Source: a virus. Taken from it: a stretch of 64,000 bases of DNA. The stretch lies in the IMG/VR virus record IMGVR_UViG_3300021964_000012, positions 188,001 to 252,000 of that record. One strand, written 5' to 3'. Below are positions 57,071 through 64,000 of this stretch, one piece after another. Below the pieces are notes generated by a model. That model had not been told where the DNA came from. It did not search any database and saw only the letters and a program-made list of their open reading frames with translations. Position 1 is the first letter of the stretch; every line of letters starts with the position of its first letter. The translations under genes were made by a program, and so were the position numbers.

Positions 57071-58745
57071 TTGTTTTGTAGTTACTCTGTAGGATAAGCC
57101 ATGCAGTACCGTTTGCCATTTCATCAGGAGTAAATTGGTTGTATGCAAGGTTGGCACATAATCTTTTTACCATTGCAGTTGTTGGCATGAAAGGTTTTTC
57201 AATTTTTGAAAGATCAGTATTTGCCAATGGCGCAGCGGCATTAGGACCCATGGTAAAAACAGGTTTGCCATAAATTAAACTTTCAACTGCGGCAATACTG
57301 TTATAGGTTACCATGCAATGAACATCTCTCGACAAAGCCATTTCCATGGTGTCATCATTGGTACGTATATGCCTACTTTGTTTTTCACGTATAACAATAG
57401 GTCGGTCTGTGTATGTTTTAATTTTTTCAGTGGTTTGCACTATCCATGTTTCAAGATTTATATTCCAGTAGTTGAGAGCTTTTTGACTTGGAGGACAAAG
57501 TAAAATATTAGTTCCAGGAGTGTGTGGCCAAATTTGTATTCCAGTTTTTTTCAATCTGTCAGTAGGGCAATCACGGCGAATAACACTATTATATTGTAAA
57601 TTGTTTTTTGTAATCCGATGATATAATTTGCCTTTACCGTGCCCAAAGTAACCAGTGTCTATATAGTAAAAATCTCTGCCATCTTCGATAGCTTTGTGTA
57701 TAACTTTTCTTTTTGCTATTCCTCTTACCACAATTGGAGTTGTGATAGGAATATCTGGTAACTGCTTGCTTCCAGCAAATACTCCAATTGAACCTTGTAA
57801 AAAACACTCTAGTATACCATCTACTTTTTTAACTTTTGTATCTACCATAACTTCATCCTCAACTAATCCAGCATCAATAATACCAACAACATTAGGCTTC
57901 TCAAACTGACGTGCTAACATTTTCAGTGATTGTGTATAATCTTTATTATAAATTTTGTATGGATCACATAGTGATGTACACAATTCGCTGAATGTTAATT
58001 TGTGTTGTTCTGTTAATTGTAACTGGCTTACTGATCCAGTTTTTTTTGTTGATTCAAGGTATTCGTCTTTATAGGTATTCCATATGTCGGCATATTCGCA
58101 GTTACAATATTGTTCGAACCACGGTCCTCCTTCGGTATAGTGTATGATACTGGGTTTATTTGTTTTGCTTTCTTTGTACCATCCTACTAACCAATTCCAT
58201 TTAGGACTAACACTTCCAATATCTTTATCCAGGAGCCAACTAAATCTGTGCAGATATTTTCCAGTTGTTAGCGGATTGTTTACAAGTTCTTTAGTAACAT
58301 GCTTATTGGCTTTATGACCACAGTTCCATACTACCATAGAACTCCAATTTTTACGTGGATAAGCAGTTTGAACTTGTCCATCCATCTTTATACCTTCTTC
58401 AGGAGTATAATCATGATGTACACAGGTAACTGCTTTAGATTTTTTTACCTGTCGTAAAAGCGTTGCAATATCATCTAGCACCAGCATATCACAATCCATA
58501 AAAATTGCAGTGCCTTTAAATTGATTTAGCTCAGGAATAAGAAATCTTGTAAATGTAAATTCAGTACTAGCTAATTTATCAACGTCGCGGCTATACCAAC
58601 CTCGCATTTTTAGTTCATCTTGTTTGAGAAATACAACGTCAACAGGTATGGTTGCATGCTTCAATATACTATATTTGCAAACTTCTGCCGCTATGGATTC
58701 ACGACTATCCCAACCAATATAAACTGTGACTGAATCTAATTCCAT
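57063..58745 (-). CDS. two-domain glycosyltransferase (GT8-like plus capsule-type)
   Basis: The 560-residue protein has an N-terminal GT8-like domain (about 1-240). It contains VYIGWDSRES, TRFLIPEL, GTAIFMDCDMLVLDD with DxD at D84/D86, NWSSMVVWN, and SIIHYTEGGPWF. A C-terminal domain (about 285-560) contains CMVTYNSIAAVESLIYGKPVFTMG and a final LAYNQFTPDEMANG, akin to the single-domain proteins at 53435-54310 and 56114-57070. The fusion suggests that both transfers act on one glycan. Confidence 0.75.
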   Translation of the reverse strand: MELDSVTVYIGWDSRESIAAEVCKYSILKHATIPVDVVFLKQDELKMRGWYSRDVDKLASTEFTFTRFLIPELNQFKGTAIFMDCDMLVLDDIATLLRQVKKSKAVTCVHHDYTPEEGIKMDGQVQTAYPRKNWSSMVVWNCGHKANKHVTKELVNNPLTTGKYLHRFSWLLDKDIGSVSPKWNWLVGWYKESKTNKPSIIHYTEGGPWFEQYCNCEYADIWNTYKDEYLESTKKTGSVSQLQLTEQHKLTFSELCTSLCDPYKIYNKDYTQSLKMLARQFEKPNVVGIIDAGLVEDEVMVDTKVKKVDGILECFLQGSIGVFAGSKQLPDIPITTPIVVRGIAKRKVIHKAIEDGRDFYYIDTGYFGHGKGKLYHRITKNNLQYNSVIRRDCPTDRLKKTGIQIWPHTPGTNILLCPPSQKALNYWNINLETWIVQTTEKIKTYTDRPIVIREKQSRHIRTNDDTMEMALSRDVHCMVTYNSIAAVESLIYGKPVFTMGPNAAAPLANTDLSKIEKPFMPTTAMVKRLCANLAYNQFTPDEMANGTAWLILQSNYKTND

Positions 58746-59530
58746 CTTTCAATATCTTCTTCGCTAAGATATACGCCTTTCCATACTTCAATAATATGAG
58801 CAGGATCATTGCTATTGTTTACACCTTTATGCCAAACATTTGAAGGGATGTCAACTGGATTAGGTGGTGAAAGATCTTGGCGTTTTGGATCATCTGGTTC
58901 AGCTCTATTGCTTGTTAGCAAGTGTGCTTCACCGCTTACAAGATTCCATGTTTCACTTCGGTTTTTGTGACGTTGCATACTTAGACTGCTATGAGGGTTA
59001 ATCACAAGTTCTTTTACTGCAAATCCTTCACCCTTGTAAAGTTCTCTATAGTGTCCCCAATCTCTTTCTACTATCGGAGCTTCCCAATCTTTGAGTATCC
59101 AACTGCTTGAATTCTTTTTATCTGTACCACCAACACCAAAAGCAAAACCAACCTTTTTGATACCTGCTTTCTCTTCTAGTGTGGTACCGGGTTTCCTATC
59201 ACCGCCATTTGCAAAAATAATTTCAGCTTCAGGATTGTATTCACGTATGTCTTGTATAAATTTAAGGCAACTATCGTCTGCATCGTAGTCATCATCAAAG
59301 CCTACAACTTTGTCAACCATTAAGAGTTCACTTATAATTGCACCACGTTCTTCGAGTGGCATAAAAAATCTACCTTTTTTACGTTTTAACCAAGCATCAC
59401 TGTTAATACCAACAACCAGTGTGTCGCCGAGAGCTTTAGCGGCTTTAAAATATTCAATGTGACCACTATGTATAGGATCAAATCCTCCAGTAACTAGTAC
59501 TATAGTCTTTTGAGATTCTTCTTCAGCCAT
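58736..59530 (-). CDS. cytidylyltransferase-cupin fusion
   Basis: The 264-residue protein has an N-terminal cytidylyltransferase domain (VTGGFDPIHSGH with HxGH at 21-24; KGRFFMPLEERGAIISEL; a late NSSSWIL in place of ISSSxI). From about residue 150 a type II mannose-6-phosphate-isomerase-like cupin follows (WGHYRELYKGEGFAVKELVI; HSSLSMQRHKNRSETWNLVS). Alone, such domains make CDP- or ADP-activated sugars or alditols and isomerise sugar phosphates. The fusion suggests a two-step precursor pathway. It overlaps the next gene by ten bases. Confidence 0.8.
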   Translation of the reverse strand: MAEEESQKTIVLVTGGFDPIHSGHIEYFKAAKALGDTLVVGINSDAWLKRKKGRFFMPLEERGAIISELLMVDKVVGFDDDYDADDSCLKFIQDIREYNPEAEIIFANGGDRKPGTTLEEKAGIKKVGFAFGVGGTDKKNSSSWILKDWEAPIVERDWGHYRELYKGEGFAVKELVINPHSSLSMQRHKNRSETWNLVSGEAHLLTSNRAEPDDPKRQDLSPPNPVDIPSNVWHKGVNNSNDPAHIIEVWKGVYLSEEDIERWN

Positions 59531-59705
59531 TTTCTACCTCTTTCTTTAGTTCATCTCTACGCATTGTCATCCAACTTATAGCAGTGTGTATATGACCTGT
59601 TGCACTTGGACGGAGATGACTTTGTGCAAACTTAATCTCATCTTCCAGTATAAAAATACGTTCAAGTTTCTGTGTTTTTGTTCTTGTCATTTCAGTGTCT
59701 ATCAT
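59523..59705 (-). CDS. small helical protein
   Basis: I choose ATG 59705 (MIDTEMTRTKTQKLERIF; ribosome site AGTAGG), giving 60 residues. The product is charged and helical with a basic middle, family unknown. It lies between the HAD phosphatase and the cytidylyltransferase genes, overlapping the latter by eight bases. It could be a small regulator or subunit. Confidence 0.45.
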   Translation of the reverse strand: MIDTEMTRTKTQKLERIFILEDEIKFAQSHLRPSATGHIHTAISWMTMRRDELKKEVENG

Positions 59706-59716
59706 TATATACCTAC

Positions 59717-60121
59717 TTAATTGTAACCCTTGTTTCTTTTTACATTCCAAGCAATAGCAGTTTGTAGTCCACCTGGCTTGTTATCGTTTACAACAATACG
59801 TTCACCGTGATGTACTCCAAATATAGCACGGTCATAACGTAGTCCATGACTGTTGATAAACTCTAAAGTTTTTTGTTTAACATCCTCATGTCTGGCAGTC
59901 ATTATTATAATCATATCATCTGCAGGAATCTGTGCCCACATCTCTTTCACTCCAGGCAAAAGTGTATCATTTTCATATGGATGCTGATTAACTTCTGCAA
60001 TGGTACCGTCAATATCAAAAATCCAAGTATGTCCTAGGTTTTTGCTTAGTTCAAACGGAAACACCTCTGCTACCTTACTAGTAGGATAGTTTGCTCTGTC
60101 GTAATCAAAATCTTCTATCAT
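59717..60121 (-). CDS. HAD-family phosphatase
   Basis: The 134-residue protein has HTWIFDIDGTIAEV (nucleophile D36, acid D38), IIIMTARHEDVKQ (motif II Thr) and ERIVVNDNKPGG (motif IV Asp with K-P-G). The small size without a cap is typical of capsule-locus phosphatases that remove phosphate from sugar bisphosphates. It overlaps the nucleotidyltransferase-kinase gene by four bases (ATGA), in line with a shared pathway. Confidence 0.85.
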   Translation of the reverse strand: MIEDFDYDRANYPTSKVAEVFPFELSKNLGHTWIFDIDGTIAEVNQHPYENDTLLPGVKEMWAQIPADDMIIIMTARHEDVKQKTLEFINSHGLRYDRAIFGVHHGERIVVNDNKPGGLQTAIAWNVKRNKGYN

Positions 60122-61638
60122 AATATTTTTTTTATTCCTCTATTAAGCCAAAAAAGTCCATTATAAAAACTGCCAATAATACTGTCAATATCATCTTTGG
60201 CATATCCACTTAGTGAAAGCCATATCAGTCCATGTAGTAAATCTATACTAGGCATATCAGACATCAATTCTTCAAATACGTCTTGAGCAATTCTAGCAGT
60301 ATCTGGTTCACCCATGAGTATTTCGCAAGTGTCATTGTCAATATGCAATTTGAATTTTCGCTGATTGAATGTATCATAGCCACCAACTGCACTGTAGTAT
60401 ACTTTTGCAAAATCGTATAGTGGATCACCGTATATTCCAGGTTTATAAAAACTTCCGCGAGGATCAATAAACCATGCTTTGAGATTCTTATCAATTATGG
60501 TATTGCTAAATGTAGGGTCACCATGTATAGGTGTGAATGTATCTGTTTGAAGAGCTGCATCAATTTTATCCCACCATGTATTGTAGCGAGGATGAAATAA
60601 GTTGTAACATTTTACACCGTTGACTGTGAAACTTTCTCGGTCAAAATTTGGAATAATCTGTTGAACACTCTTTACTCTGTTTTGTGTTTTTGATATATAC
60701 ACGTTTGTAATTGCTTGCTCATTTGCAACTCGCTCACTTCTACTGTGTAAATCATCTAGAGTATAAATGATATCACTTAAAATACTGCGTTGTTCTCTCG
60801 GTGTCAGGTCGTCCAGTTCCCAAATGTGTTTGCCATTGATACGTTGCATGGTAAAAGGATCTGTGCTAACTACGTCGGGTATGCGAATAAATCCAAGGTC
60901 CTGTGCATCTTTGTACCAAATAATTTCATGTTCAATTAAATGTTTATAGTTTGGATCAATTGCTTGTTTCACTACTGTTTTGTCGAGTATATCAACTTGA
61001 TTGAAAAATCTGCTAAGTCCAATTCGACTGTTGTTTTCTTCTATACTGGCGAAATCACCAAGTTCTTCAAGTTCAGTTGCAACCACTGTGTCGTATTCAA
61101 GAATATTCTTACTAAACCATTTCACAAATTCACCACTTGCTGGAGGAATGGTAAACTGTCTGCGTTGAAAAAAGTAGAATATTCCTGGAACTCCAGTTAC
61201 TTCACTAGTGATTTCTTGTAAACCAGTTTCTTGGTAACTCCACCTACAGGTAAAAGCATCTGTAAGATACACAAGAGGTCGATCCGCATGGTCTGGAAAC
61301 GCAGGAAGTTCTTTGATAATAAGATCACTCCACGTAAGAAGTACAGGATCATCTTCAGGTACAAGTTTAAGTGCAATATCAATGCCACTACAAGTTCCTT
61401 TTTGATCTGTTTTAATCAGTTTATACTCGACTTGTGGAGTGTCAACTTGCAAGTAGTTTTCCAATTGGTCATATAGGTAGTCACCAATAATAATAAACCT
61501 TGCAGACGGAAATTTATCAAACAGATGATATAACAACGGTTTACCATGCACACTGACCAAGCACTTGGGTTTGTTCCATGTATGATGTCTTAATCGGCTG
61601 CCTCTGCCGCCAGCTTGTACTATTACTGTTAGTGTCAT
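60118..61638 (-). CDS. sugar-1-phosphate nucleotidyltransferase fused to a phosphotransferase
   Basis: The 506-residue protein begins with VIVQAGGRGSRLRHHTWNKPK, the nucleotide-binding motif of sugar-phosphate nucleotidyltransferases (GGRGSR at 10-15, K25). TWSDLIIK supplies the metal-binding Asp. The C-terminal half (from about 245) is a kinase of the choline/aminoglycoside type, with FTPIHGDPTFSNTIID (HGDxxxxN) and AWFIDPRG (DxR/DPRG). It would phosphorylate and activate a sugar or alcohol. With the HAD phosphatase it resembles heptose- or phosphoalcohol-activation pathways. Confidence 0.83.
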   Translation of the reverse strand: MTLTVIVQAGGRGSRLRHHTWNKPKCLVSVHGKPLLYHLFDKFPSARFIIIGDYLYDQLENYLQVDTPQVEYKLIKTDQKGTCSGIDIALKLVPEDDPVLLTWSDLIIKELPAFPDHADRPLVYLTDAFTCRWSYQETGLQEITSEVTGVPGIFYFFQRRQFTIPPASGEFVKWFSKNILEYDTVVATELEELGDFASIEENNSRIGLSRFFNQVDILDKTVVKQAIDPNYKHLIEHEIIWYKDAQDLGFIRIPDVVSTDPFTMQRINGKHIWELDDLTPREQRSILSDIIYTLDDLHSRSERVANEQAITNVYISKTQNRVKSVQQIIPNFDRESFTVNGVKCYNLFHPRYNTWWDKIDAALQTDTFTPIHGDPTFSNTIIDKNLKAWFIDPRGSFYKPGIYGDPLYDFAKVYYSAVGGYDTFNQRKFKLHIDNDTCEILMGEPDTARIAQDVFEELMSDMPSIDLLHGLIWLSLSGYAKDDIDSIIGSFYNGLFWLNRGIKKIL

Positions 61639-62372
61639 AGTTGAACAATTCTATCTGGTAATGGTATATCCCATAGCTTTCTTTTACGCCAGTAGTATAA
61701 GCCATTTGGCATAGCAGGATAATTGTTATACACGTGTTGAAAACTAAGATCACTAAACACAAAACTCTCCAGTTTCCATTTGCGTCTTGCTCTCATACAG
61801 TGAAACACACTGTCAATATTACGTGCAAAAAGATATTGTTCCATTTCATCTGATGTAACTTCTACAAGTTCACGCCAGTTAAGATTGGCTCTAAATAATG
61901 CTACTCCAAAGGTCCATGCATCACATGGTTTGCTATCACCTTTACGTACTTGAGTGCTATAAAAATCTAAACTAAAACCATCTAGATTGTTCTCAACCAA
62001 GTACTGCTCTGCACGGTGTAATTTTTCATTGACAATCTCAAAGTTGTGTGTTAGAAACAGAGTATCATCAGCATCGATCATCCAAAACAAATCTGCATCT
62101 TTGCTCTGCTCAAATCCAGTTAAATTTGCAGTTGCCATGTTGCGTTTTGAACTTTTAAGTTGTTGCACATAAGTTACTAAACTTCTGTCGCTTTCAATTA
62201 GCTCAGCAGCTGGATAATCATAAGCAAAACAATTGTGTAGTTTTTCTGAGAGTGCTTTGTTGTCGCATAAAACAAAAGTTTTGTAGTTTTTAAATGTTTC
62301 CAACCAGAATCTTAAACACAAAAGTGTATGAGGAACATCTCTATCAATTTTTAAAAAAACATTTGTTTTCAT
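61635..62372 (-). CDS. glycosyltransferase-like protein
   Basis: The 245-residue protein has LFWMIDADDTLFLTHNF with DxDD at 100-103, a metal-binding motif of GT-A-type sugar transferases or related proteins. PCDAWTFGVALFRANLNWRE follows. No signal peptide is present. It overlaps the NTP-transferase gene by four bases and shares one base with the cupin gene, so all belong to one transcript. Confidence 0.65.
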   Translation of the reverse strand: MKTNVFLKIDRDVPHTLLCLRFWLETFKNYKTFVLCDNKALSEKLHNCFAYDYPAAELIESDRSLVTYVQQLKSSKRNMATANLTGFEQSKDADLFWMIDADDTLFLTHNFEIVNEKLHRAEQYLVENNLDGFSLDFYSTQVRKGDSKPCDAWTFGVALFRANLNWRELVEVTSDEMEQYLFARNIDSVFHCMRARRKWKLESFVFSDLSFQHVYNNYPAMPNGLYYWRKRKLWDIPLPDRIVQL

Positions 62373-62725
62373 TAGGATTTAGATCCAATGGTCCTTCTTT
62401 GTATATCATCATGATTAAACTCGGCCCAGTATAATTCAAATGCAACACCATCTTCTATACCTTCGAACTGATGTATCTTGCCTGGCTTAACTTGTGTAAA
62501 ATCTCCAGGACCTAGTATTGTTTCATCAACCAACCCTTGTTGTTCACCATCTTGCCATACTCTTACAATCATTTTTCCAGACTCAACAAAAAAACCATTC
62601 CATTTAAATCTGTGTTCATGCTCACTGCATTTAAAACCTGCTTTGTATTCAATGCGATGAAACTCTAATACTCCGTTTGCGTGTATCAATTCTGTAGAAC
62701 CCCATATTTTGCCTGCTTTCATCAA
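62372..62725 (-). CDS. cupin protein
   Basis: The 117-residue protein has a cupin barrel: EHEHRFKWNGFFVESGKMIV (motif 1, H-x-H and E), then GPGDFTQVKPGKIHQFEG (motif 2, G-x-x-x-x-P-x-x-x-H). Metal ligands are kept. Such single-domain cupins in glycan loci are often sugar isomerases or regulators. It overlaps the methyltransferase gene by four bases. Confidence 0.75.
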   Translation of the reverse strand: MMKAGKIWGSTELIHANGVLEFHRIEYKAGFKCSEHEHRFKWNGFFVESGKMIVRVWQDGEQQGLVDETILGPGDFTQVKPGKIHQFEGIEDGVAFELYWAEFNHDDIQRRTIGSKS

Positions 62726-63483
62726 TGATTCTCCATTATTGTAAGATTTTTATCTATCCATGGTAGTACTAAATCTCTTTGTCGTAGATGACCAAATTTG
62801 GTAATACTTTGAACTACACATTCAGGAAGTAATTGTGTATCTTCTGCAATGCTATATAAGTTTGTTTTGTCTGGATCCATTGGTTCAATATTGCTTCGAT
62901 ACACGAGTATGTGTATCCAAGGATCGTTGATTTCCTTTCTGAAAAATCCAGATCTACAATCCCAACCGTTTACACTCAACATATAGATCAACATAGGCAA
63001 TGTAAAATTATATTTGTGATCCATTCTGGCATGGAACTCTTGCTTGTTGTATTCTATATTGGTTGTTTGCGGTACTGATAAAACCAACATCGAATCTGTA
63101 GTTGCAATGTGCCACCAATTTTTTAATGTCATGTATGGATTGGTTTGATACTGTAGTACATCATATGCCCATAAAATATCAAAATTTTTTTTTGGTCGTG
63201 TGATAGAGTTCACATTTTCTCTTTGAAAAGCAATATTATTGTGCTTGACGTTTAGTTTGTCGAGGTCATTTACAATTGTACACTTGATATTAAGTGGCAA
63301 CTTTTGCTTATCTCTAGTGACTGCGTTTGCCCACCATTGTATATCCAGTGCTTCTGGATCACTTCCAATGCCAACAACAGTTCCAACACTTTCCATGAAG
63401 TCGTCGTATTCATATAGATATTTGATAATATTTTCATAGCAGTGATTAAATTTTTCTTCGGAACTTGAAAAACTACTGTTCAT
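62722..63483 (-). CDS. SAM-dependent methyltransferase-like protein
   Basis: The 253-residue product has VGTVVGIGSDPEALDIQWW (motif I, G-x-G), a strand ending in ND (IVNDLDKLN), NFDILWAYDVLQYQTNPYMT (the D-x-L...VLxH-like motif IV region) and MLVLSVPQT, the layout of class I methyltransferases. The substrate is unknown. Placed between the cupin and the possible uvsY, it closes the glycan module. Confidence 0.65.
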   Translation of the reverse strand: MNSSFSSSEEKFNHCYENIIKYLYEYDDFMESVGTVVGIGSDPEALDIQWWANAVTRDKQKLPLNIKCTIVNDLDKLNVKHNNIAFQRENVNSITRPKKNFDILWAYDVLQYQTNPYMTLKNWWHIATTDSMLVLSVPQTTNIEYNKQEFHARMDHKYNFTLPMLIYMLSVNGWDCRSGFFRKEINDPWIHILVYRSNIEPMDPDKTNLYSIAEDTQLLPECVVQSITKFGHLRQRDLVLPWIDKNLTIMENH

Positions 63484-63485
63484 TG

Positions 63486-63944
63486 TTATACCTGTACATC
63501 TTCCATTCCGGCAGTTCTAAGACGTACAATATGCCCTAGTTGCCATTGTTTAGTATCTAAGCCTTTCATTATGCCAAGATACTTATTACGCAGTAGAGCA
63601 ACCTCGTTAATTAATGTTTCGAAGTCAATTACTTCGTCTTCGCCATCAACGTATTTTTCTGCATCACGACTGGTAAGTGCTCTTGCATATCCTTCCAAAT
63701 ATTTTTGAAAGTGTTTGCGTCTTATCTGCCTAAGTTTAATGTTTAGAAAGTTTAGTACTGCTTCAATTTCTTGCAGTTGATTGAACCGATGTTCAGTGAG
63801 TCCTGGCAATGCTTTAATATTTTTTTCAACAAGTCCGCCTACTCTACATTCACTCTTGGCTATTTCCAACTCATGCTCATAATAAGTGAGAAACCCAGGA
63901 ATCTCTGAAAGGTTGTTTACAATTTTATTATAATATTGGCTCAC
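63486..63944 (-). CDS. possible UvsY-like recombination mediator
   Basis: The 152-residue protein starts with GTG 63944, overlapping the previous TGA (GTGA). It is helical and charged. The ending AEKYVDGEDEVIDFETLINE, LLRNKYLGIMKGLDTKQWQL and HIVRLRTAG resembles by eye the C-terminal half of T4 UvsY (VLKVDTSLQYWGILLDF, IKHIQDMRAFEAG). UvsY loads UvsX onto gp32-coated DNA. The similarity is weak and needs a profile search. Confidence 0.5.
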   Translation of the reverse strand: MSQYYNKIVNNLSEIPGFLTYYEHELEIAKSECRVGGLVEKNIKALPGLTEHRFNQLQEIEAVLNFLNIKLRQIRRKHFQKYLEGYARALTSRDAEKYVDGEDEVIDFETLINEVALLRNKYLGIMKGLDTKQWQLGHIVRLRTAGMEDVQV

Positions 63945-64000
63945 TTAGTGGCATCCATTAACCATTGATTATAAAGTATTGTAGCACAATCATCTAACTG
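63941..64000 (-). CDS. 3' end of an unidentified gene (partial)
   Basis: The last 20 codons of a frame (QLDDCATILYNQWLMDATK, stop TGA) enter from the right edge. The stop overlaps the next GTG start, which supports a real upstream gene in the same transcript. Too little is visible to name it. Confidence 0.55.
   Translation of the reverse strand, partial: QLDDCATILYNQWLMDATK

Noticed and set aside
1-64000. CRISPR array, insertion sequence, integrase or attachment site
   Set aside because: No regularly spaced repeats, transposase motifs or recombinase genes were seen on either strand.

Overview
The window is a 64 kb piece of an AT-rich marine T4-like myovirus genome. No rRNA, tRNA, CRISPR array, insertion sequence or integrase was seen. 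The phage signature is direct: a gp41-type replicative helicase, a gp61-type primase, a UvsW helicase, a T4-like ATP-dependent DNA ligase, NrdA/NrdB/glutaredoxin, a PAAR spike tip and a pectate-lyase-fold tail spike. T4-type late promoters (TATAAATA) and a CTAAATA variant precede many genes. A non-SLH porin, a Gram-negative lipoprotein and a ClpX point to a Gram-negative, probably alphaproteobacterial host. The layout recalls published pelagimyophages (SAR11 myophages) and cyanomyophages, but the host assignment is inference. Nearly all genes lie on the minus strand in tightly coupled runs (ATGA and TAATG overlaps).

Layout. 0-7 kb: a sulfotransferase-like gene, small membrane proteins, a run of exported proteins (1.6-4.4 kb) and a complete porin as its own promoter-hairpin-gene-terminator unit. 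7-13 kb: a metallophosphoesterase, then ClpS, Hsp20, a large beta-propeller lipoprotein, a glutamine-riboswitch-controlled small gene on the plus strand, and ClpX. 13-24.5 kb: a membrane/coiled-coil protein, DNA ligase, PAAR and associated virion proteins, an amidinotransferase-like gene, glutaredoxin, nrdB and nrdA. 24.5-38 kb: tail spike, a PD-(D/E)XK nuclease, an SGNH protein and a long run of conserved virion or unknown proteins, including a two-domain nucleotidyltransferase/ligase-like protein. 38-51.7 kb: replication and recombination. This holds a PHP-less family C (DnaE-like) polymerase on the plus strand, a radical SAM enzyme, gp41, gp61, a second miniature DnaE-like protein, small proteins, a recombinant cassette site (47.4-48.8 kb), UvsW and an AAA+ ATPase. 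51.7-52.05 kb is a gene-free stretch with a structured leader and a candidate small RNA. 52-64 kb is a surface-glycan or modification module: several glycosyltransferases, a cytidylyltransferase-cupin fusion, a nucleotidyltransferase-kinase fusion, a HAD phosphatase, cupin and methyltransferases, ending at a possible uvsY.

How the parts fit. Sigma-70-like promoters (TTGACA-16/17-TATAAT-like) sit before ligase, uvsW and other early-type genes, while TATAAATA/CTAAATA elements sit before virion, envelope and chaperone genes. The riboswitch starts six bases after a CTAAATA, which supports that motif as a real promoter.

Most interesting points: two DnaE-like proteins of very different size; a visible unequal-crossover junction carrying two cassettes in tandem; a phage glutamine riboswitch; a phage porin and a phage surface lipoprotein; a ClpX/ClpS/Hsp20 set; and a candidate late small RNA. 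All calls are by eye from translated sequence, with no database search.
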